Notes under the pieces: model-generated
Told to the model about the DNA's origin: nothing
What the model saw: only the letters and a program-made list of their open reading frames with translations
Databases searched by the model: none
Part shown: positions 57,344 through 64,000 of the stretch, piece by piece
How the letters are laid out: every line of letters begins with the position of its first letter
Position numbering within the stretch: the first letter of the stretch is position 1
Translations under genes and position numbers: made by a program
NCBI GenBank assembly: GCA_963749575.1
Contig: CAVVNM010000020.1
Location: 124,001 to 188,000, forward strand
DNA from: JAMXLO01 sp963749575
GTDB lineage: Bacteria; Pseudomonadota; Alphaproteobacteria; Acetobacterales; Acetobacteraceae
Reading direction: 5' to 3'
Length of the DNA stretch: 64,000 bases

Positions 57344-58771
57344 TCAGGGCGGTCTGGCAATGGCGATGGCACTGACGGGCGGCATAAGCCGCTGCAGCCA
57401 GGCCAGCACACGCGGGTTCTCGCAGACGGTGACGTTGAACCGCATCCATGGCGAGCGCTCGAGATGTGGGCGGAAGACTGTGCCGGGTGCGATGACGATA
57501 CCGGCGCGCTGCGCCGCTTCCGCCAGTGACAGAAAGTCATCGATATGCGGAAACCGCGCCCAGACGAACAGGCCGGCCGACGGCTCCACGAACAATTCCA
57601 TTCCGATGCGTTCGAACGCGCGCACGACATTGAGGCGCGCCTCACCGAGCCGTTCGCGCAAACGGGACAGATATTTGCGGTAATGGCCATCCACCAGCAT
57701 CAAATAGATGAGCCGCTCGGTGAATTGCGAGGTGGTGATGCTCGCCAGCATCTTGATGTCTGCGAGCTCGTTGGCGATGTCCTGCGTGCAGGCGATCAAT
57801 CCGACCCGCAGGCTGCCTGACAGTGTCTTGGAAAAGCTGCGCACATAGATCACGCGGTTGAGCTGGTCGAGCGTCGCGAGCCGAGGCGTTGTCTTCACCT
57901 GCAGATCGCAGAAGATGTCATCCTCGACCACGAGGAAGTTATGGCGCTCGGCCGCCTGCAGGAGCTTGAATGCCACATGTGCGCTCATGTCGGTCCCGGT
58001 GGGGTTCTGCATCACCGACTGGGTGAAATAGACCTTTGGTCGGTGCGTTGCTGCGAGGCTCTCGAGGGTGGCGACATCCGGTCCGTCGGGATTGCGCGGC
58101 ACAGCCAGCATTTCGATTCCCTGCAGACGCAGATTGCCGAACATGTTGTAATAGCCCGGGTCGTCTACCAGCGCCGCGTCACCGGGTTTCAGCAGATAGC
58201 GAATGACCAGCTCAAGCGCCTGACTGATCCCCTGTGTCAGCAGGATCTGAGTCGGATGAGCGGTGATGCCGAGTCCTGCGAGCATCAGCGCGAGATGCTC
58301 GCGTAGCGGCAGATACCCGAACGGATGGCCGTATTCGAGCAGATAGGCGCCGTTCCTGCGCGCGAGCACATTGAGGCTCTGGCGAATGCCGGCTTCATCG
58401 AGCCACGAATTTGGCAGCCACGGGCCACCCGCCAATATGGTGTCATCGTCCGCCACGAGCAGGCGGCGGGTCAGCCACACCAATTCCTCGTTGCGCTTGT
58501 GATTATCCGACGCGGCAGGACGCGTCGCCTCCGCGGGCGCTGGTGCCGTGTAGAAGCCGGCGCCGGGGCGCGACTGCAGATAGCCCATCGCGACCAGGCG
58601 ATCATAAGCCTCGACCACCGTGAAACGGCTGACGTTGTGGCTTTCGGCAAATTTTCGGATCGACGGCAGCCTGGTGCCCGGCCGCAGGTGCCGATCGTCG
58701 ATCTGCCGCTTGATGCCGACCACGATCTGATCGGCAAGCGGTTGGCCCTGACTGACGGCTAGGGAGAGCAT
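57344..58771 (-). CDS. MocR-type transcriptional regulator (GntR HTH fused to aminotransferase domain)
   Basis: 475 residues from ATG 58771. N-terminal GntR winged helix (LPSIRKFAESHNVSRFTVVEAYDRL). From residue 95 a fold-type I PLP domain: VDDPGYYNMFGNL, TQSVMQNPTGTDMS, VVEDDIFCDL, and the PLP lysine in VRSFSKTLSGSLRVG. MocR regulators sense PLP or amine-related ligands, usually activating a divergent gene; here the divergent gene is the tautomerase at 58914. Direct repeats in the intergenic region at 58794 are candidate operators. Confidence 0.9.
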   Translation of the reverse strand: MLSLAVSQGQPLADQIVVGIKRQIDDRHLRPGTRLPSIRKFAESHNVSRFTVVEAYDRLVAMGYLQSRPGAGFYTAPAPAEATRPAASDNHKRNEELVWLTRRLLVADDDTILAGGPWLPNSWLDEAGIRQSLNVLARRNGAYLLEYGHPFGYLPLREHLALMLAGLGITAHPTQILLTQGISQALELVIRYLLKPGDAALVDDPGYYNMFGNLRLQGIEMLAVPRNPDGPDVATLESLAATHRPKVYFTQSVMQNPTGTDMSAHVAFKLLQAAERHNFLVVEDDIFCDLQVKTTPRLATLDQLNRVIYVRSFSKTLSGSLRVGLIACTQDIANELADIKMLASITTSQFTERLIYLMLVDGHYRKYLSRLRERLGEARLNVVRAFERIGMELFVEPSAGLFVWARFPHIDDFLSLAEAAQRAGIVIAPGTVFRPHLERSPWMRFNVTVCENPRVLAWLQRLMPPVSAIAIARPP

Positions 58772-58793
58772 GCTGGTCCCCGCTTCGCGCCGG

Positions 58794-58816
58794 ACTGGCC
58801 CGGTCACTGGACCGGT
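58794..58816. promoter_or_regulatory. Tandem repeat, candidate MocR operator
   Basis: ACTGGCCCGGT (58794-58804) and ACTGGACCGGT (58806-58816) are direct repeats with a 12-bp period and one mismatch, 23 bp upstream of the regulator start. MocR/PdxR proteins typically bind direct repeats in the intergenic region, so this is a plausible autoregulatory site. Confidence 0.55.
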
Positions 58817-58913
58817 ACAGTTATGCCAACTGATGTCGAAACTGTATATTTCCGTACTTAGGAGTGTTCGGCATCATGATGTTCCTGTCAACGCCACGAA
58901 GGGAGAAATCGAA

Positions 58914-59138
58914 ATGCCGCTCATCCAGGTTCGCATCATCAAGGACGTGTTCAGCAAGGAGCAGAAGCGCCAGATCATCGGCAAGCTGACCGACGCAATG
59001 GTCTCGATCGAGGGCGAGAACATGCGCCCCGTCACCTGGTGCGTCATCGAGGAGGTGGAAAGCGGCGACTGGGGCATCGGGGGCAACGCCCTGACTACCG
59101 CCGACGTACACGCTCTGGCCAGCAGCAAAGCTGCGTAA
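58914..59138 (+). CDS. 4-oxalocrotonate tautomerase-like small protein
   Basis: 74 residues. MPLIQVRIIKDVFSKEQKRQIIGKLTDAM has the catalytic Pro2 expected of the tautomerase superfamily once the initiator Met is removed. GGGAG upstream at about 58901-58905 supports ATG 58914. These enzymes isomerise unsaturated keto acids in aromatic breakdown. Divergent from the MocR regulator, it is the likely target gene. Confidence 0.85.
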   Translation: MPLIQVRIIKDVFSKEQKRQIIGKLTDAMVSIEGENMRPVTWCVIEEVESGDWGIGGNALTTADVHALASSKAA

Positions 59139-59178
59139 CGGCGCGACCTGGCGCCGCACCACAGCGGAACCGTGTGCG

Positions 59179-60294
59179 TCAGAGCTGGTCGGCCCAGGCC
59201 ACCAAAAGGTCGGCGAGCTCGCTGATCAACGCTTCCTGCCCTGCCAGGAAGTGTGTCGCGCCCTTCAGCACGTGGTCCACGCAACGGTCGCCCGCCGCGT
59301 GCGACCACGAGCGGCACTGTGCAGGGAACACCAGGGTATCGGCGGAGTACATCACGTTGAGTGCCGGTACCGAACAGCGCGCCATGCATGACGGGCCGTC
59401 GGCGCGTGACAGACGGGCGCTCCATTGACTGAGAAACGAACGCAAGGTGGAGAACCGGCCGAGATTGGCCGGTCCGTAGTTCAACCGCCGGTTGGGCGCC
59501 ACTGCGCGATCGCTGGGGTCCAGCGCGAGATCCAGGAAGCGCGGGTCGGCCACTGTCCGATAGACAATAAACGGCTCGTCCTTGATCAGCTCCTGATCTG
59601 GATCGCTATCCAGGGCCGCCAACCGAGCAAGCACCCAGTCGGTGATGCGGTCGTTGCGCGCGCGCTGGGCCGCACGATAGCGACGTAGCCACTCGGCATG
59701 GTACGGCGGACCGTTCGCTGGGTTATACATATCCAGCGACGCCGCGGTCGCGCGCACGTCGCACTCGTCGATCACGGCGGGATCGATCCACTCCACCATG
59801 GTTGCCGCACGGCCGGGATGCGCGGCGAGCATCGCCATGCCGTCGGCTGGCGGAAGCTGCTCGGGACGCAGGTCGAACGGCACGCCATCCGGGGTGGTGG
59901 TGATGGTAAGCCGCTCGGCCTCCGCCTGGTAGAATGCCGCGAGTGAGCCGCCGCCGGAATTGCCGCACAGCACGATGCGTTCGTAGCCGTGCCGGCGCAG
60001 ATAGGCGATGCCGGCCCCGAGGTCCTGGATCGCGCGTTCCATGATCAACGCGGTATCGTTGGCGACGTAGCGCGTGTTCAGCGCCAGGATCGCGCGGCCA
60101 CGCCGCTGCAGCGGTCCGATCAGGTAGTGGCCCATGAAGTTGCTGGTCGGGTGGATCACCACGAAGGCGACCCGCCTGGCGCAGCCCGCCGCGGCGAGGC
60201 GACCGAACACCTGGGGGAACAGGTTGTTCAGGCCGCTCTGGCTGTCGTAGCCGCTGCCACGCGGAACGTCGATCGCGACCAGTTCATCCGGCAT
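59179..60294 (-). CDS. Alpha/beta hydrolase
   Basis: 371 residues. GNSGGG nucleophile elbow at about residue 110, HPTSNFMGHYL in the N-terminal sheet, and a late THFLAGQEALI His motif support a Ser hydrolase. No signal peptide, so cytoplasmic. The end of the protein lies 6 bp after the VOC gene, suggesting a two-gene operon. It may hydrolyse a meta-cleavage-type or ester intermediate, but the substrate is unknown. Confidence 0.78.
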   Translation of the reverse strand: MPDELVAIDVPRGSGYDSQSGLNNLFPQVFGRLAAAGCARRVAFVVIHPTSNFMGHYLIGPLQRRGRAILALNTRYVANDTALIMERAIQDLGAGIAYLRRHGYERIVLCGNSGGGSLAAFYQAEAERLTITTTPDGVPFDLRPEQLPPADGMAMLAAHPGRAATMVEWIDPAVIDECDVRATAASLDMYNPANGPPYHAEWLRRYRAAQRARNDRITDWVLARLAALDSDPDQELIKDEPFIVYRTVADPRFLDLALDPSDRAVAPNRRLNYGPANLGRFSTLRSFLSQWSARLSRADGPSCMARCSVPALNVMYSADTLVFPAQCRSWSHAAGDRCVDHVLKGATHFLAGQEALISELADLLVAWADQL

Positions 60295-60300
60295 CGCGGT

Positions 60301-60813
60301 TCAGGCCGGCACGCCGTATTTGCGCTGCTTGCGCGCATTCCACGCGGCAAGCTGATCCGCAGCCGAGCCCTCCATCCGGTCCAGCTCTCCCGGCGCCTCG
60401 GTACGCACTGTCATCTCCAGCCGGATGCCGTTCGGGTCAAAGAAGTAGATCGACTGGCAGAACCGATGGTCCTTCGGTCCCAGGACATCGACACCGGCAG
60501 CTTCCAGGCGGCGTTTGCCTGCCAGCAGTTCCGCCATGCCGGGAACCTCGAAAGCGATGTGATTGATCCAATCGGGCGTGTTCGGGTCGGCCTGGGCGGG
60601 CGGCGAACTGGGGAGGTCGAAGAACGCGATGTAGCTGCCATCGCCACATTCGAAGAAGATGTGGATGAGATCCACTTCCTCGCCGTACGGCTTGTGGCCG
60701 GCGGGCGAGGCTTCGCCCGCGGCGTATTTCAGCCCGAGCACCTTGGTGTAGAACTCGACCGTCTCCTGGGCGTCGCGGCAGCGATAGGCGACGTGATGGA
60801 GTTTTTGGAACAT
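60301..60813 (-). CDS. VOC (glyoxalase/extradiol dioxygenase) family protein
   Basis: 170 residues. Two beta-alpha-beta-beta-beta modules: LHHVAYRCRDAQETVEFY (metal His) and NHIAFEVPGM, then SIYFFDPNGIRLEMT with the metal Glu. This fold covers glyoxalase I, extradiol dioxygenases and epimerases; the adjacent hydrolase is compatible with ring-cleavage chemistry but does not prove it. It lies 6 bp upstream of the hydrolase gene. Confidence 0.85.
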   Translation of the reverse strand: MFQKLHHVAYRCRDAQETVEFYTKVLGLKYAAGEASPAGHKPYGEEVDLIHIFFECGDGSYIAFFDLPSSPPAQADPNTPDWINHIAFEVPGMAELLAGKRRLEAAGVDVLGPKDHRFCQSIYFFDPNGIRLEMTVRTEAPGELDRMEGSAADQLAAWNARKQRKYGVPA

Positions 60814-60909
60814 GGACGCTCCTCCGTGCCGATTGCTCGCGCTGGCTGCGCCGGGCTCGAACGGCTGGATGGCTGCATAACAGATTTCAGTCGCTGCCGG
60901 CAGCCAGCC

Positions 60910-61554
60910 CTAGCTCCGTGTCGCCGCACTCCGCACCGGGGCGACGATGCGGTCGAGGCACGCCTCGCAAATGCCATGACTGACGACAGCGTCGGTGCGT
61001 CCGCCCCGGCGATAGAACTCGACCGCACCGATCCATTCACGCTGATCCGGGTACGCATCGGTCGGCCAGGCGACTGACTGGCAGTAGGAGCACAGCGTCA
61101 CGATCTGATCGGCGGTGGCGGCAGGACCCGCGAGCCATTCGAAGGCGAACAGCGGAAGCGGCGGGCGATGTACCTCGCTGATGATGATGGACTGATAAAG
61201 CACAGCAATGGCGGCGGGTCCGTCGCTGATCCGCGAGAGCGACATGAACATATGCCGTTCGATGTCGGGCGCGTCGCAGCGATAGGCAAATCCGATCGCG
61301 TCGGTGTCTCCCGACCACACTGACCGATGGAGCGTCAGATAGCTCTGTCGAACCGGCTCGCCTCGAATGATCGAGAACAGCGATTTTCCCACCATGTCGC
61401 TGTGGTCCGGTGGAGCCGTCGGGGGACGGTTCCGCTCCGGCAGGAAGGGTCCCCTCGAGACCCCTATGATGACGCCATCGCGATCCGCCGCGTACGCCAC
61501 ACCGGAAATCGCGTGCAGGAGTGCTCGTGCGGAGAATGGAAGTGGCAGCTGCAT
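60910..61554 (-). CDS. PAS-like sensory protein with C-terminal Cys/His cluster
   Basis: 214 residues from ATG 61554. Residues 10-125 look like a PAS-type fold (ISGVAYAADRDGVIIGVS, FAYRCDAPDIERHMFMSL). The C-terminal part contains LCSYCQSVAWP, then WIGAVEFYRRGG and SHGICEACLDRIV, matching the CSYC ... SHGICxxC ending found in many PAS and response-regulator proteins, probably a metal site. No HTH or kinase domain is seen. It is divergent from the ring-hydroxylating dioxygenase and may modulate it, inference only. Confidence 0.7.
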   Translation of the reverse strand: MQLPLPFSARALLHAISGVAYAADRDGVIIGVSRGPFLPERNRPPTAPPDHSDMVGKSLFSIIRGEPVRQSYLTLHRSVWSGDTDAIGFAYRCDAPDIERHMFMSLSRISDGPAAIAVLYQSIIISEVHRPPLPLFAFEWLAGPAATADQIVTLCSYCQSVAWPTDAYPDQREWIGAVEFYRRGGRTDAVVSHGICEACLDRIVAPVRSAATRS

Positions 61555-61872
61555 ACGATAGCCTCGTCCGGTGAGTAGCACAGCCACGCTATTATAGACA
61601 CATGGTTGCAGTGGTTAAGGTCCGGCGGGCGACCCGCCGGAGCGGCGGCATGGTCCACACGAAGGGATTTCAACACGGAGCGAGCAGATACAAGGACGAT
61701 CGAGGGCCACAGAGTTCAATTATGGCGGACGCACAGCGCATTCGATCCGTTCTCCGTGGCGCTCCGTGGTGCCCGATCGGCCTCCGTGTCAGGATACAAA
61801 CCGAGCCCGGGACACTTGACGCTGCCGCCACGGACGGGCGCACAATGGTCGAACTACGGAGAGGCCCTGCCG
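61555..61872. other. 318-bp divergent intergenic region
   Basis: It lies between the PAS protein and the dioxygenase. Its right end holds the ribosome site GGAGAGG at about 61858-61864 for ATG 61873. It contains scattered copies of CTCCGTGG/CCACGGAG-like words (61755-61790) but no clear promoter, terminator or gene. Confidence 0.5.
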
Positions 61873-63219
61873 ATGACCACAACCCTGCCCATCGACCGGA
61901 TGATCGACCTGCGACGTGGCACGATCGGCCGCGAGATCTTCGTCTCGCCGGAGTTCTACCATGAGGAACTGAACAAGCTGTTCACGCGCGCCTGGCTGTT
62001 TGTCGGTCACGAGAGCCTGATCCCGAAGCCGGGCGACTTCTACGTCTCGCGTCTGGGCGAGGAGTCGGTGATCCTGTGCCGCGACGCGCAGGGCACCGTG
62101 CATGTGTTCCTGAATTCCTGCCGCCATCGCGGCATGAAGGTGTGTCGCTACGAGCAGGGCAATACCTCGCTGTTCGTCTGTCCGTATCACTCCTGGAGCT
62201 ACACCACCGACGGCAAGCTGCAGGGCGTGCCGCTGTATCGCGCGCTGTATGAGGGCACGCTGAACCGCGACGAATGGTCGCTGATCGAGGTGCCGAAGTT
62301 GGCGTTATATAAAGGTACGGTATGGGCGTCGTGGGACCCGGCCGCACCGGATTTCCTCGATTACCTCGGTAGCGCGGTCGATCATCTCGACCAGGTGTTG
62401 GACTGCCGTGACGGAAGGCCGGGCGGGTCGGAAGTGATCGGCGTGCACAGGTGGGTGTTTCCGTCCAACTGGAAGTTCGCCGCCGAGAATTTCCTGGGCG
62501 ATACGTATCACAACCCATCGCACCGATCGGTGGACATGATCGGCATCGGCCCCAGCGCGCAACGCGGGCAAAGGGGACGCCGCGACAACGAATACAACAA
62601 GGGCCAGCACGTGTGGGTGGGACATCCCGGCGGACACGGCATGCACAGCGTGCTGATGCCGCCGACCATGGAGTACGAGCCGTCCTACGCGCAGTATCCG
62701 ATCGTGGACGAATACTTCCGTCACTGCTTCGAGGAACGGAAGCGGCGGCTGGGCGAGAAGGCACGGCTGTTGCCGTTCACCGGCAACATCTTCCCGAATG
62801 CGTCGTACCACGGCCGCCAGCCGCGCGGCATCTGCGTGTGGCATCCGCACAGTCCGACCGAGACCGAGGGCTGGCGCTTCTTCCTGGTCGATGCCGATGC
62901 GCCGGCCGAGGTGAAGGACGTGCTGCGGCGGTTCTACATGCGCTACTCGGGACCGGCAGGCATGACCGAGCAGGACGACATGGAGAACTGGCTGTACGCC
63001 ACCGCCGCCTCACGTGGCACGATCGCGCGGCGCTATCCATTCAATTACCAGATGTCGATGGGTGCGTACAAGACCGACGACCCGATCCCGGGCGACGTGT
63101 CGCTCCAGATCACCGACCAGACGCCGCGCAACTACTATCGTGTCTACGCGTCGTATCTGAAGGACGCACCATGGGAGGAGCTGGTGGGACGGCCGTCGAT
63201 GCGAGCCGCGGCCGAGTGA
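61873..63219 (+). CDS. Rieske ring-hydroxylating dioxygenase, large (alpha) subunit
   Basis: 448 residues from ATG 61873. The Rieske [2Fe-2S] motif CRHRGMKVC and CPYHSWSY (C-x-H, C-x2-H) is at about residue 85-105. The mononuclear iron site lies in ENFLGDTYHNPSHRSVD (DxxHxxxxH). It hydroxylates an aromatic ring in the alpha3beta3 complex with the next gene. The substrate class cannot be called. The stop overlaps the beta ATG (TGATG). Confidence 0.92.
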   Translation: MTTTLPIDRMIDLRRGTIGREIFVSPEFYHEELNKLFTRAWLFVGHESLIPKPGDFYVSRLGEESVILCRDAQGTVHVFLNSCRHRGMKVCRYEQGNTSLFVCPYHSWSYTTDGKLQGVPLYRALYEGTLNRDEWSLIEVPKLALYKGTVWASWDPAAPDFLDYLGSAVDHLDQVLDCRDGRPGGSEVIGVHRWVFPSNWKFAAENFLGDTYHNPSHRSVDMIGIGPSAQRGQRGRRDNEYNKGQHVWVGHPGGHGMHSVLMPPTMEYEPSYAQYPIVDEYFRHCFEERKRRLGEKARLLPFTGNIFPNASYHGRQPRGICVWHPHSPTETEGWRFFLVDADAPAEVKDVLRRFYMRYSGPAGMTEQDDMENWLYATAASRGTIARRYPFNYQMSMGAYKTDDPIPGDVSLQITDQTPRNYYRVYASYLKDAPWEELVGRPSMRAAAE

Positions 63220-63756
63220 TGCGTCCGCTGGCCTGGTACCAGCTCCGCGAGGAGATCGAGGAGTTTCTGTATTTCGAGGCCGATCTGCTGGATCAGCGAC
63301 GGTTCAAGGAGTGGCTTGATCTGCTGGCCGAGGACCTGGTGTATTTCATGCCGGTACGCCGCAACGTAAAGTTCGGCCAGCACGCGGAACGCGAGAACAC
63401 GAAACAGGGCGAAGGCATAAGCTGGTTCGACGAGGACAAGTGGACGCTCGGCAAGCGGGTCGAGCAGGTGCTGACCGGCGTACATTATGCCGAGGAGCCG
63501 CTGTCGCGCGTGACGCACATGGTGAGCAACGTGCGGCTGCTGGATGTGCGGCCGTCGGTTGAGGATGCGAGGGAGGTCACAGTCGGCAGCCGGTTCCTGG
63601 TGTACCAGAACCGCGTCGAGTACCGAGAACCACACTTTCATCGGACGGCGGACCGATGAATTGCGGCGGGTAGACACGTCGTGGCAGATCGCCCGGCGGG
63701 AGATGATCCTGGAGCAGAACGTGTTGCTGGCGAAGAACCTGAGTATCTTCTTTTGA
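63219..63756 (+). CDS. Ring-hydroxylating dioxygenase, small (beta) subunit, one frameshift as read
   Basis: Restored length 178 residues. Starts with ATG 63219 (MRPLAWYQLREEIEEFLYFEA). LLDQRRFKEWLDLLAEDLVYFMPVRRN is the typical NTF2-like beta subunit start. One extra base near 63632 breaks the frame after NRVEY; the C-terminal part (ENHTFIGRRTDELRRVD, REMILEQNVLLAKNLSIFF) continues in the other frame to TGA 63756. Confidence 0.9.
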
Positions 63757-63766
63757 AGATGCGCCG

Positions 63767-63952
63767 ATGATCGAGCTCTCCGGTGTCGCGGCCGGCGACC
63801 GGCTGCGTCTGGTCGGCGGCATTACCGCCGAGGTGCTGGAGATCGTCAACGACGAGTGGGCGAAGGTGCGCCTGATCGAGGTGCCCGATCGAACCGTCGA
63901 CGCCGGCACCGAGGAACTCTGCCATGCCACCGATATCGTCGAGGTCATCTGA
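63767..63952 (+). CDS. Small protein of unknown function after the dioxygenase
   Basis: 61 residues. ATG 63767. The sequence (ELSGVAAGDRLRLVGGITAEVLEIVNDEWAKVRLIEVP) is predicted beta-rich, SH3-barrel or OB-like. I do not recognise the family. It lies 10 bp after the beta subunit and 2 bp before the next start, so it is an operon member. A ferredoxin it is not: only one Cys. Confidence 0.65.
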   Translation: MIELSGVAAGDRLRLVGGITAEVLEIVNDEWAKVRLIEVPDRTVDAGTEELCHATDIVEVI

Positions 63953-63954
63953 CC

Positions 63955-64000
63955 ATGCTGCGCATCGGCTTCCTGCCCAGCGATTTCAACCCGATGGTGC
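63955..64000 (+). CDS. N-terminal fragment of a downstream operon gene
   Basis: ATG 63955 opens a frame continuing past the window end (MLRIGFLPSDFNPMV). The spacing of 2 bp from the previous stop suggests cotranscription with the dioxygenase. Only 15 residues are seen, so no family is named. Confidence 0.5.
   Translation, partial: MLRIGFLPSDFNPMV

Noticed and set aside
61666..61795. A palindromic repeat element in the dioxygenase upstream region
   Set aside because: Only short CTCCGTG/CACGGAG words recur; I could not build arms longer than about 8 bp.

Overview
The window is high-GC, gene-dense proteobacterial chromosome and reads as an alphaproteobacterium, most plausibly Acetobacteraceae or another Rhodospirillales lineage. 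The gene order SurA/PpiD-like isomerase, trpE, trpG, trpD, trpC, moaC, a complete cbb3 oxidase locus, a glycolate oxidase operon and a DUF6134 protein support this, but the family-level call is inference. I see no rRNA, tRNA, transposase, phage gene or CRISPR array.

Layout. 0-8.5 kb: envelope and secreted proteins (aminotransferase start, secreted Cys/His protein, esterase, monooxygenase-fold protein, barrel remnant, lipoprotein hydrolase, DUF4105 protein, MscS channel, DUF6134 protein). 8.9-13.1 kb: thiolase plus Zn-ribbon/OB-fold partner, ChaA antiporter, cytochrome P450. 13.1-17.5 kb: trehalose-6-phosphate synthase, ABC exporter, glycosyltransferase. 17.5-23.3 kb: MFS transporter, FMN and FAD oxidoreductases, core MetE-like protein and a cupin. 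23.3-31.1 kb: epmA, epmB and efp (beta-lysylation of EF-P), interrupted by a Crp/Fnr regulator divergent from a membrane-[2Fe-2S]-class III cyclase, and by a proline-rich RTX-like protein. 31.1-36.1 kb: SuhB-like phosphatase and a three-gene OmpA/ExbB-MotA/MotB-like envelope motor cluster. 36.1-40.3 kb: glycolate oxidase glcD-glcE-small membrane protein-glcF-TPR operon. 40.5-48.6 kb: SurA/PpiD-like isomerase, trpE, trpG, trpD, trpC, moaC, glpD. 48.6-57.3 kb: ccoNOQPGHIS on the minus strand with an extra small membrane gene at its head, divergent from a SafE/DsbD_2 protein, with a perfect FNR/FixK palindrome exactly midway. 57.3-64 kb: probable catabolic block with MocR regulator, tautomerase, hydrolase, VOC protein, PAS protein and a Rieske ring-hydroxylating dioxygenase.

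The dominant anomaly is quality: sixteen genes, including housekeeping trpE, trpD, trpC, glpD and otsA, carry in total about 21 apparent single-base insertions. In each, the distance between the inferred start and stop becomes a multiple of three once the inferred extra bases are removed. All are +1. I treat these as probable insertion errors in the sequence and annotate restored genes, marking each break. Apart from that, the most interesting biology is the redox-sensor-like cyclase beside its Crp/Fnr neighbour, the tripartite motor-like envelope cluster, and the compact EF-P modification module.
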